64,000 nt of DNA, taken from NCBI RefSeq assembly GCF_036226465.1, contig NZ_CP108476.1, positions 5,580,001 through 5,644,000 of the forward strand, in the 5' to 3' direction. This DNA is from Kitasatospora sp. NBC_01250. GTDB taxonomy: Bacteria > Actinomycetota > Actinomycetes > Streptomycetales > Streptomycetaceae. How positions within the stretch are numbered: the stretch's first letter is position 1; every line of letters starts with the position of its first letter. The translations under genes were made by a program, and so were the position numbers. Of this stretch, positions 24,037-31,104 are shown in pieces. The notes under the pieces are model-generated. The model did not search any database. It saw nothing but the letters and a program-made list of their open reading frames with translations, and was not told the DNA's origin.

Positions 24037-27000
24037 ATGCTCACCCACCCCGACCAGCTCAAGGAGCTGCTCGGCATCCCCTTCAACCGGGAGCAGATGC
24101 TGGCCATCGGCGCCCCGCTGGAGCCTGCCGTGATCGTGGCCGGGGCGGGTTCGGGCAAGACCACGGTGATGGCGGCCCGGGTGGTCTGGCTGGTGGGTTC
24201 GGGCGCGGTGCGCCCCGAGCAGGTGCTCGGCCTGACCTTCACCAACAAGGCGGCCGCCGAGCTGGCCGAGCGGGTGCGCACCGCGCTGGCCAGGGCCGGG
24301 CTGCGCGAGGGCGGCCCGGCGGAGGCCGGCGGGCCCGAGGGGAGCGGACCGGACGGCGGCGAGCCGGAGATCTCCACCTACCACGCCTTCGCCGGCCGCC
24401 TGCTCAAGGAGCACGGCCTGCGGATCGGCATCGAGCCGGACGTGCGGCTGCTCGCCGACGCCACCCGGTTCCAGCTCGCCGCCCGGGTGCTGCGCTCGGC
24501 GCGCGGGCCGTTCCCGCACCTCAAGGACCGCTTCGCGGCCCTGGTCGGCGAGCTGACCGCGCTCGACGCCGAGCTGGCCGAGCACCTGGTCGAGCCCGAC
24601 GAGCTGCGGGCCTTCGACACCGCGCTGCTGGACGAGCTGGCCGTGGCCAAGCTGACCAACCAGGAGCTGCGGGACATCCCCGAGACCGCCCGGGGCCGGC
24701 TGGAGCTGCTCACCCTGGTGGAGGAGTACCGCCGCCGCAAGCGCGCGGCCGGCCTGATGGACTTCGGCGACCAGATCGCCGCCTCGGCCCGCCTCGCCCA
24801 GCAGCGCCCCGAGGTCGGCCGGCTGCTGCGCGAGCAGTACCAGGTGGTGCTGCTGGACGAGTACCAGGACACCTCGGTGGCCCAGCGCCTGCTGCTCGCC
24901 GGGCTCTTCGGCGCCACGCCGGCCCACCGCGGTGGCCACCCGGTCACCGCCGTCGGCGACCCCTGCCAGGCCATCTACGGCTGGCGCGGCGCCTCGGTGG
25001 CCAACCTGGACGACTTCCCCGCCCACTTCCCCAAGGCCGACGCGAGCCCGGCCGCCCGCTACGCGCTGAGCGAGAACCGCCGCAGCGGCGGGCGCCTGCT
25101 GGCCTTCGCCAACGGGCTGGCCGCGCCGCTGCGGGCGCGCCACGAGGGCGTCGAGGCGCTGCGTGCGGCCCCGGGCGCGGAGCTCGACGGGTTCGTCCGG
25201 CTCGCCCTGCTGCCCACGCACGCCGAGGAGATCGACTGGCTGGCCGACTCGATCGCCCACCTGGTGCGCACCGGCACCGCGCCCGGTTCGATCGCGGTGC
25301 TCTGCCGCGGCGGCGCGGCCTTCCCCGACATCCACGCGGCGCTGGTGGCCCGCGAGGTCCCGGTCGAGGTGGTGGGCCTGGGCGGGCTGCTCCAGCTGCC
25401 CGAGGTGGCCGACCTGGTCGCGGTCTGCGAGGTGCTGCAGGACCCGACCGCCAACGCCGCCCTGGTCCGGCTGCTGATCGGCCCGCGCTGGCGGATCGGC
25501 CCGCGCGACCTGGCGCTGCTCGGCCGGCGCGCGGCCGAGCTGGTGCGGGCCGTGCGGCCGCAGGCACCGGACGCGCTGGCCGCCGCCGTCGCCGAGACCG
25601 ACCCGACGGAGGTGGTCTCGCTCTGCGACGCGCTGGAGACCTTCGTCAGCCCGGGCGAGCAGCCGGACGAGCTGCCCTTCTCGGCGGAGGCCCGGACCCG
25701 CTTCGCCCACCTGGCCAGGGAGATCCGCGACCTGCGCCGGGCGCTGGCCGAGCCGCTGATGGACGTGCTGCACCGGGTGCTCGCCGTCACCGGTCTCGAC
25801 GTCGAGCTGTCCGCCTCGCCGCTGGCACTGGCCGCCCGCCGGCGCGAGACCCTGCAGGCCTTCCTGGACGTCGCGGCCGGCTTCGCCGACCTGGACGGCG
25901 ATCCGGGCCTGTCCGCCTTCCTGGGCTTCCTGCGGGCCGCCGAGGAGTACGACCGCGGCCTGGACAGCAGCCTCCCGGGCGGCGAGGACACCGTGAAGGT
26001 GCTCACCGCGCACAAGGCCAAGGGCCTGGAGTGGGAGGTGGTGGTGCTGCCCGGGCTGGTCAGGGGCGCCTTCCCGAGCAGCCGCGGCCGGGAGCGCTGG
26101 ACCAGCCGGCGACCGGTGCTGCCCTACCCGCTGCGCGGCGACGCGGCCACCCTGCCCGCCGTCGGGAGCTGGACGGCCAAGGGCATGACCGCCTTCAAGG
26201 CGGCGCTGAAGGACCAGACCGTCACCGAGGAGCTGCGGCTCGGCTATGTCGCGGTGACCCGTCCGCGTTCGCTGCTGCTGGCCGGCGGCCACTGGTGGGG
26301 GCCGACCCAGAGCACCGTGCGCGGCCCCTCCGAGTACCTGGAGCAGTTGCGCGATCACGCCGAGCGGCCCGGTGCGGGCGAGATCGAGCACTGGGCCGAG
26401 CCGCCCGTCGAGGGGGCCGAGAACCCGGCGCTGCGGCGGGCCGGTGACACGCCCTGGCCGCTGCCGCTGGACCCGGGCGCCCAGCTGGCCCGCCGCCGGG
26501 TGGCCGAGGTGGTCAACCGGCGCCTGGCCGGTGCCCCGGCGCCCGCGCCCGAGCGGCTGGCGCCCGAGGAGCAGCGCCAGGTGGACTCCTGGGACCGCGA
26601 CCTGACCGCGCTGCTCGGCGAGCTGGAGCGGTCCCGGCGCACGGGCCGCGAGGTGCCGCTGCCCCCCGCGCTCTCGGCCACCCAGCTGATGCGGCTGGCC
26701 GCCGACCCGGACGGCCTGGCGCAGGAGCTGGCCCGCCCGATGCCCCGGCCCCCGGCCACCGCGGCCCGCCGCGGCACCCGGTTCCACGCGTGGATCCAGG
26801 CCCAGTACGCCCCGCTGCCGCTGCTGGAGCCCGACGCCCTGCCGGGGCTGGAGGACGACGAGATCGAGGACGAGCGTGATCTTGAACACCTCAAGGAGGC
26901 CTTCCTGCGCGGCCCCTACGCGAACCGGCGGCCCTTCCGGGTCGAGGCGCCGGTGCAGCTGGTGCTCGCCGGGCGGGTGGTGCGCGGCCGGATCGACGCG

Positions 27001-27261
27001 GTGTACCGCGAGCGTGACGACGACTGTGGGTCACGAGGCGGGTACCGCTACGAGGTGGTGGACTGGAAGACCGGCCATCTGGAGCGGGCCGATCCGCTCC
27101 AGCTCGCCATCTACCGGGTGGCCTGGGCCGAGCAGCTCGGCCTGCCGCTGGAGCAGGTCACCGCGGCCTTCTGCTACGTCCGCAGCGGGCGGATCGAGCG
27201 GCCGCCAGGACTTCCCGACCGGAACGTGTTGGAAATGCTTCTGATCGGGAAGAGTGACTAA
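24037..27261 (+). CDS. adnB: ATP-dependent helicase-nuclease subunit AdnB
   Basis: A 1074-residue partner of AdnA. The UvrD-like motor has Walker A GAGSGKTT (about 37-44), the TFTNKAA motif, LLDEYQDTS (about 273), GDPCQAIYGWRG and VKVLTAHKAKGLEWEVV. The C-terminal nuclease domain has the QA-type start LSATQLMRLA and the metal motif VVDWKTGH (about 1006). No Fe-S cysteine set is seen, so only AdnA seems to carry the cluster. The ATG at 24037 follows a -10 box and is preferred over the in-frame GTG at 24028, which overlaps that box. It lies 57 bp from adnA. Confidence 0.88.
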   Translation: MLTHPDQLKELLGIPFNREQMLAIGAPLEPAVIVAGAGSGKTTVMAARVVWLVGSGAVRPEQVLGLTFTNKAAAELAERVRTALARAGLREGGPAEAGGPEGSGPDGGEPEISTYHAFAGRLLKEHGLRIGIEPDVRLLADATRFQLAARVLRSARGPFPHLKDRFAALVGELTALDAELAEHLVEPDELRAFDTALLDELAVAKLTNQELRDIPETARGRLELLTLVEEYRRRKRAAGLMDFGDQIAASARLAQQRPEVGRLLREQYQVVLLDEYQDTSVAQRLLLAGLFGATPAHRGGHPVTAVGDPCQAIYGWRGASVANLDDFPAHFPKADASPAARYALSENRRSGGRLLAFANGLAAPLRARHEGVEALRAAPGAELDGFVRLALLPTHAEEIDWLADSIAHLVRTGTAPGSIAVLCRGGAAFPDIHAALVAREVPVEVVGLGGLLQLPEVADLVAVCEVLQDPTANAALVRLLIGPRWRIGPRDLALLGRRAAELVRAVRPQAPDALAAAVAETDPTEVVSLCDALETFVSPGEQPDELPFSAEARTRFAHLAREIRDLRRALAEPLMDVLHRVLAVTGLDVELSASPLALAARRRETLQAFLDVAAGFADLDGDPGLSAFLGFLRAAEEYDRGLDSSLPGGEDTVKVLTAHKAKGLEWEVVVLPGLVRGAFPSSRGRERWTSRRPVLPYPLRGDAATLPAVGSWTAKGMTAFKAALKDQTVTEELRLGYVAVTRPRSLLLAGGHWWGPTQSTVRGPSEYLEQLRDHAERPGAGEIEHWAEPPVEGAENPALRRAGDTPWPLPLDPGAQLARRRVAEVVNRRLAGAPAPAPERLAPEEQRQVDSWDRDLTALLGELERSRRTGREVPLPPALSATQLMRLAADPDGLAQELARPMPRPPATAARRGTRFHAWIQAQYAPLPLLEPDALPGLEDDEIEDERDLEHLKEAFLRGPYANRRPFRVEAPVQLVLAGRVVRGRIDAVYRERDDDCGSRGGYRYEVVDWKTGHLERADPLQLAIYRVAWAEQLGLPLEQVTAAFCYVRSGRIERPPGLPDRNVLEMLLIGKSD

Positions 27262-27457
27262 TAGGTCACAGAGAGCATCCAACTCGTCACGGAGTCGCGC
27301 GAAACCGATGCGTCGTGCACGTTTCGCGCCTATTGTGGGGTCGGTAACCGGTCACCCGCGTCTGCTCGGCCGCCGGACAGGCCCCATTTCCTCACCCTCA
27401 GTCATCGCCGCAGGTGCCCAAGCGGGCGCCAGGCGCCTTCTGCTGGAGACACCTAAG

Positions 27458-28669
27458 TTGAGCGCCACCGGGAAGTTGAGCGCGACCGGATGGTTCAGAG
27501 ACCGGCTGGCCGGTCCGACCCGGGGCCCGGCCACCGTTCGCGTGACGGGGACCTGGCCCAGGACAGCACTCGCCCTGCCGTTCATCGGCATGGCCCTGGT
27601 GGCCTGCCTGGACTACTTCAGCACCACCGAGGTCACGGTCGAGCCCGCCCTCACCGCCGTGCCGGCGCTGGCCGCGATCGTCAGCCGCCGGGTCTGGTAC
27701 CCGATCCTGACCGGCTTCCTGGCCGAGATCGCCGCCTTCGCCCTGGCCGGCTACAACCACGTGCTCGGCGAGTCCGTGCACAGCGCCACGGTCTTCGCGG
27801 TCGCGCTGGTCACCGCGATCAGCTGGGTCAGCGCCACCCTGCGGGTCCGCCAGGAGCAGGCGCTGGCCGACGCCCAGCTGGTGGCCGAGATCGCCCGCCG
27901 GGTGCTGCTGCGCTCGGTGCCCGACCGGGTGGGCAGCGTGCGGGCCGCCGTGCACTACGCCGCCGCCGCCGCGCACGCCCGGATCGGCGGTGACCTCTAC
28001 GAGGTGGTCAACACCCGGCACGGCGTGCGCGCGGTCGTCGGTGACGTGCGGGGCAAGGGGCTGGGAGCGGTGGAGACCGCCGCGGCCGTGCTGGGTGCCT
28101 TCCGCGAGGCGGCGCACCAGGAGCCGGCCCTGGACAAGGTGGCCGGCTGGCTGGCCGTCAGCCTGGACCGGGCCCTGCACGAGCACGAGCACCCCGGGGT
28201 CGAGGAGGAGTTCGTCACCCTGGTGCTGATCGGGGTCGCGCCGGACGGCAGCGCCGAGATCGTCAACTGCGGCCACCCGGCGCCGCTGCTGCTGGGCGGC
28301 GACGGTGTGGTGCGCGTGCTGGAGCTGGCGGAGACGGTGCCGCCGCTGGGCGTGCTCGATCCGGACCAGGTCGCGCCGCCGGTGCAACGGGTGCCCTTCG
28401 CACCCGGCGACCGGGTGCTGCTCTTCACCGACGGCGTGATCGAGGCGCGCGACCGGGCCGGCCAGTTCTACCCGCTGGCCGAGCGGCTGCCCGTCTGCGC
28501 GACGGGCGGCCCGGTGGAGGTGCTGCACCGGCTGCACGCCGACGTGGTGCGCCACGTCGGCAAGCAGCTCGGCGACGACGCGGCGATGCTGCTGCTGCAG
28601 TACGAGCCGGTGCTGGGCGGCGCCCCGCAGCAGCTGCCGCACCAGAACGGCCGGCTGGCCCGCCAGTAG
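27458..28669 (+). CDS. Membrane-anchored PP2C/SpoIIE-type serine phosphatase
   Basis: About 403 residues. Four hydrophobic helices (about 43-130: LALPFIGMALVACLDYF, VPALAAIVS, ILTGFLAEIAAFALAGY, SATVFAVALVTAISWV) are followed by a short linker and a SpoIIE domain (about 165-385). Metal-binding signatures are ARIGGDLYEVV, VVGDVRGKGLGAVE, NCGHPAPLLL, FTDGVIEARD and LGDDAAMLLL. Such phosphatases dephosphorylate anti-anti-sigma factors; no sensor (PAS/GAF) domain is present and no partner kinase is nearby. The start is uncertain: TTG 27458 (GGAG 9 nt upstream) is used; GTG 27542 is an alternative. Confidence 0.8.
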   Translation: MSATGKLSATGWFRDRLAGPTRGPATVRVTGTWPRTALALPFIGMALVACLDYFSTTEVTVEPALTAVPALAAIVSRRVWYPILTGFLAEIAAFALAGYNHVLGESVHSATVFAVALVTAISWVSATLRVRQEQALADAQLVAEIARRVLLRSVPDRVGSVRAAVHYAAAAAHARIGGDLYEVVNTRHGVRAVVGDVRGKGLGAVETAAAVLGAFREAAHQEPALDKVAGWLAVSLDRALHEHEHPGVEEEFVTLVLIGVAPDGSAEIVNCGHPAPLLLGGDGVVRVLELAETVPPLGVLDPDQVAPPVQRVPFAPGDRVLLFTDGVIEARDRAGQFYPLAERLPVCATGGPVEVLHRLHADVVRHVGKQLGDDAAMLLLQYEPVLGGAPQQLPHQNGRLARQ

Positions 28670-28680
28670 TCGTCAGCCCC

Positions 28681-29652
28681 TCAGAGGTCGACCTCCACCA
28701 GCAGCGGCCGGTGGTCCGAGACCCCGACCCGGGGCGCCGAGACGGTGCCCACCGCCGTGCGCGGCACACCGACCGCGAGCACGTGGTCGAACTGCACGGT
28801 CGGGCGGTGCGAGGGGTAGGTGGGGGTGCGGGCCAGGTCGTGCCAGCCGCGCAGCCGCGGCCCCGCCTCGCGCGCGGCCCGGCGGCGCGCGCTCGGCAGC
28901 GGGCGCGGGTAGCGGACGGCCCGCGCCTCGCGCGGACGGCGGCCCGCGGCCGGTGAGCGGTCCAGCGCGGTGGCCCCGCCGAGCACGGTGCGCGGCACCG
29001 GGCCGACCAGGTTGAAGTCGCCGAGCACCAGGTAGGGCCTGGGCAGATCGGCGATCCAGCGGCGGATGCCGGCCAGCTGGGCCATGTTCCAGCCCGGGAC
29101 GAACGACAGGTGGGTGGCGACCACGGTGAACGGACCGCGCTCGCCGGTGAGGACCGCCGCCAGCGCCGCGCGCGGCTCGTCCGGCACCGGGGTCAGCCCG
29201 CGCCGGCCCGCCACCCGCAGCGGCAGCCCGAACGGGGCCGGTGCGAACCGCCGGGCGCGCCAGTGCTGCACCGGCAGCCGGGTGAGCAGGGTGGTGCCGT
29301 AGGAGGGCAGGTCGGTGGCGCTGTCCAGTTCCTCGGGCCCGTAGACCCGCAGGCCGGGGACCGCCGGGTCGCGCAGCCAGCCGGCCACCGGCGCGGGGCG
29401 GCCGTGCAGCGCGGCGGCGAACCGCCAGTCGCCGGCGCCCATCGCGGCGGCGGCCACCGCGCTCTGGTCGCTCAGGCCGGAGCGCTGCTGGTAGCGGTCC
29501 ACCTCCTGGAGCGCCAGCACGTCGGCGTCCAGCGCGGCGATCGCCTCGTGCAGCGGGTCGTCGGCCTGGTCCGAGTAGGGCAGGGGGCTGCCGTCGGCGG
29601 CCAGCGGCTGGCCGTGCAGCAGGTTGAAGGTCGCGATGCGAAGCGGGCTCAC
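28681..29652 (-). CDS. Endonuclease/exonuclease/phosphatase (EEP) family hydrolase
   Basis: A 323-residue protein with EEP signatures in order: RIATFNLLHGQ (about 5-15), LALQEVDRY (about 48), VVATHLSF (about 195), VLGDFNLVG (about 227) and VSDHRPLLVEV at the C-terminus, giving the full metal and catalytic His/Asp set. It could act on nucleic acid, inositol phosphate or phospholipid. It has no signal peptide, so it is probably cytosolic. The GTG start at 29652 follows a minus-strand TACCGT by 7 nt. It is divergent from the PadR gene. Confidence 0.83.
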   Translation of the reverse strand: MSPLRIATFNLLHGQPLAADGSPLPYSDQADDPLHEAIAALDADVLALQEVDRYQQRSGLSDQSAVAAAAMGAGDWRFAAALHGRPAPVAGWLRDPAVPGLRVYGPEELDSATDLPSYGTTLLTRLPVQHWRARRFAPAPFGLPLRVAGRRGLTPVPDEPRAALAAVLTGERGPFTVVATHLSFVPGWNMAQLAGIRRWIADLPRPYLVLGDFNLVGPVPRTVLGGATALDRSPAAGRRPREARAVRYPRPLPSARRRAAREAGPRLRGWHDLARTPTYPSHRPTVQFDHVLAVGVPRTAVGTVSAPRVGVSDHRPLLVEVDL

Positions 29653-29659
29653 CTTGGCG

Positions 29660-29665
29660 ACGGTA
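29660..29665 (-). promoter_or_regulatory. -10 box, leaderless type, for the EEP gene
   Basis: Minus-strand TACCGT with 7 nt to the GTG at 29652. Confidence 0.4.
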
Positions 29666-29685
29666 CGCCAGGAAGGTGGCGAAGC

Positions 29686-29714
29686 TTGAGAGTGAACTGC
29701 ATACCAGGTATACA
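29686..29714 (+). promoter_or_regulatory. Promoter of the PadR-ABC operon
   Basis: -35 TTGAGA (29686-29691), a 17-bp spacer, -10 TATACA (29709-29714). The predicted start of transcription falls on or beside the ATG at 29723, so the mRNA would be leaderless. The -10 lies inside the PadR palindrome. Confidence 0.6.
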
Positions 29715-29724
29715 TACCTGGTAT
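29701..29724. promoter_or_regulatory. PadR operator, perfect 11-bp inverted repeat
   Basis: ATACCAGGTAT, 2-bp spacer AC, then the exact complement ATACCTGGTAT. It spans the -10 box and the first two bases of the PadR start codon. This is the expected position for PadR autorepression, and it also faces the divergent EEP gene. Confidence 0.75.
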
Positions 29725-30334
29725 GTCCATCAGACACGGTCTGCTCGCCCTGCTCGATCAGGGGCCCCGTTACGGCTACCAGTTGCGCACCGAGTTCGAG
29801 GCGAGGACCGGTGCCACCTGGCCACTCAATGTCGGCCAGGTCTACACCACCCTCAACCGCCTGGAGCGCGACGGCCTGGTCGTTCCCGACGGGGAGGACG
29901 AGGATGGGCACCTGTTCTACGCCGTCACTGAGAAGGGACGTGCGGAACTGCGTGCCTGGTTCGACAGCCCGGTGCCGCGGACCAATCCGCCCCGGGACGA
30001 ACTGGCGATCAAGCTCGCCATGGCGGTGACCGTGCCCGGCGTCGACGTCCAGGCCGTGGTCCAGGCCCAGCGCCGGCACAGCATCCAGGCGCTGCAGGAC
30101 TACACCCGGCTCAAGGCCCGGGCGCTGGCGGGCGAGAGCGCCGCCGGCGCCGCCCAGGGGGCCGAGCTGGCCTGGCTGCTGGTGCTGGAGCAGCTGATCT
30201 TCCAGGCCGAGGCCGAGGTCCGCTGGCTGGACCACTGCGAGACCCGGCTCGCCGCCCACCGGGCCCAGCCCGCCGCGGCCCCGGACGCGGTGCCCGCTCG
30301 CCGCCGTGTCAAGGAACAGCTGGGGGAACGTTGA
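29723..30334 (+). CDS. PadR-family transcriptional regulator
   Basis: A 203-residue regulator with the PadR winged helix at the N-terminus (LLALLDQGPRYGYQL, then LNVGQVYTTLNRLERDGLV) and the helical AphA-like C-terminal domain (about 100-185). PadR proteins usually repress their own operon and an adjacent efflux system in response to small molecules. The operator and promoter overlap the ATG. Its stop overlaps the TTG start of the ABC ATPase (TTGA), so regulator and transporter are co-translated. Confidence 0.9.
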   Translation: MSIRHGLLALLDQGPRYGYQLRTEFEARTGATWPLNVGQVYTTLNRLERDGLVVPDGEDEDGHLFYAVTEKGRAELRAWFDSPVPRTNPPRDELAIKLAMAVTVPGVDVQAVVQAQRRHSIQALQDYTRLKARALAGESAAGAAQGAELAWLLVLEQLIFQAEAEVRWLDHCETRLAAHRAQPAAAPDAVPARRRVKEQLGER

Positions 30335-31104
30335 ACCGTACGCCGTCCCGCGACCGCACCGAGCCCGTGCTGCACCTGGAGCAGGTGAACCGGGTCCACG
30401 GCCAGGGCGCCGCCGAGGTTCACGCCCTGCGTGGCGTGAACCTGCAGGTCCATCCGGGTGAGTTCGTCGCCGTGATGGGCCCCTCGGGTTCCGGCAAGTC
30501 CACCCTGCTCACGCTGGCCGGCGGGCTGGACAGCCCGACCAGCGGGCGGGTCCTGGTGGAGGGGCGGTCGCTGGGCGACCTCTCGCGCCGCAAGCTGGCC
30601 GAGGTCCGCCGCCGCTCGGTCGGCTACGTCTTCCAGGACTACAACCTGATACCGGCGCTGACGGCGCTGGAGAACATCATGCTGCCGCGCGAACTGGACG
30701 GGGTGTCCACCCGCGCCGCCCGCCGCGAGGCGGCCACGTCGCTGGAGGAGATGGGCATCGCCGACCTGGCGAACCGCTTCCCCGAGGACATGTCGGGCGG
30801 CCAGCAGCAGCGGGTGGCGATCGCCCGCGCGCTGATCGGCGAGCGCCGCCTGGTGCTGGCCGACGAGCCCACCGGCGCACTGGACTCCGCCACCGGCGAG
30901 ACCGTGCTGGCCGTGCTGCGCAACCGCTGCGACGCGGGCGCCGCCGCCATGATGGTCACCCACGAGGCCCGGCACGCCGCCTGGGCGGACCGGGTGGTCT
31001 TCCTGCGCGACGGCCGGCTGGTCGACGAGACCGGTCGGCAGGACGCCGACAGCCTGCTCGTCACGGCCGCGACCAACAGCCTGAAGCGGCCGGTGACCGA
31101 GTGA
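30331..31104 (+). CDS. ABC transporter ATP-binding protein (MacB/LolD type)
   Basis: A 257-residue ATPase. Walker A GPSGSGKST is near 50, the Q-loop is in VGYVFQDYNL, the signature MSGGQQQRVAIARAL near 155, Walker B RLVLADEPTGAL near 173 and the switch His in MMVTHEARHA. It belongs to the MacB/FtsE-like group that pairs with FtsX-type permeases. The start is TTG, overlapping the PadR stop, with GGGGG upstream; it ends in a GTGA overlap with the permease gene. Confidence 0.92.
   Translation: MNRTPSRDRTEPVLHLEQVNRVHGQGAAEVHALRGVNLQVHPGEFVAVMGPSGSGKSTLLTLAGGLDSPTSGRVLVEGRSLGDLSRRKLAEVRRRSVGYVFQDYNLIPALTALENIMLPRELDGVSTRAARREAATSLEEMGIADLANRFPEDMSGGQQQRVAIARALIGERRLVLADEPTGALDSATGETVLAVLRNRCDAGAAAMMVTHEARHAAWADRVVFLRDGRLVDETGRQDADSLLVTAATNSLKRPVTE

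Noticed and set aside
20497..26889. Very long open frames antisense to adnA and adnB (875 and 1217 codons), and similar ones opposite uvrD2, the LPG-like gene and the helicase
   Set aside because: They mirror the real genes in another frame of GC-rich DNA, have no domain motifs, are rich in Arg/Gly/His/Gln/Leu, and lack ribosome sites.
27254..27457. Start of the SpoIIE-type phosphatase at 27254, overlapping the adnB end
   Set aside because: The added residues are Arg/Ser-rich without GC3 bias. A start at 27458 with a ribosome site places the first membrane helix near the N-terminus.
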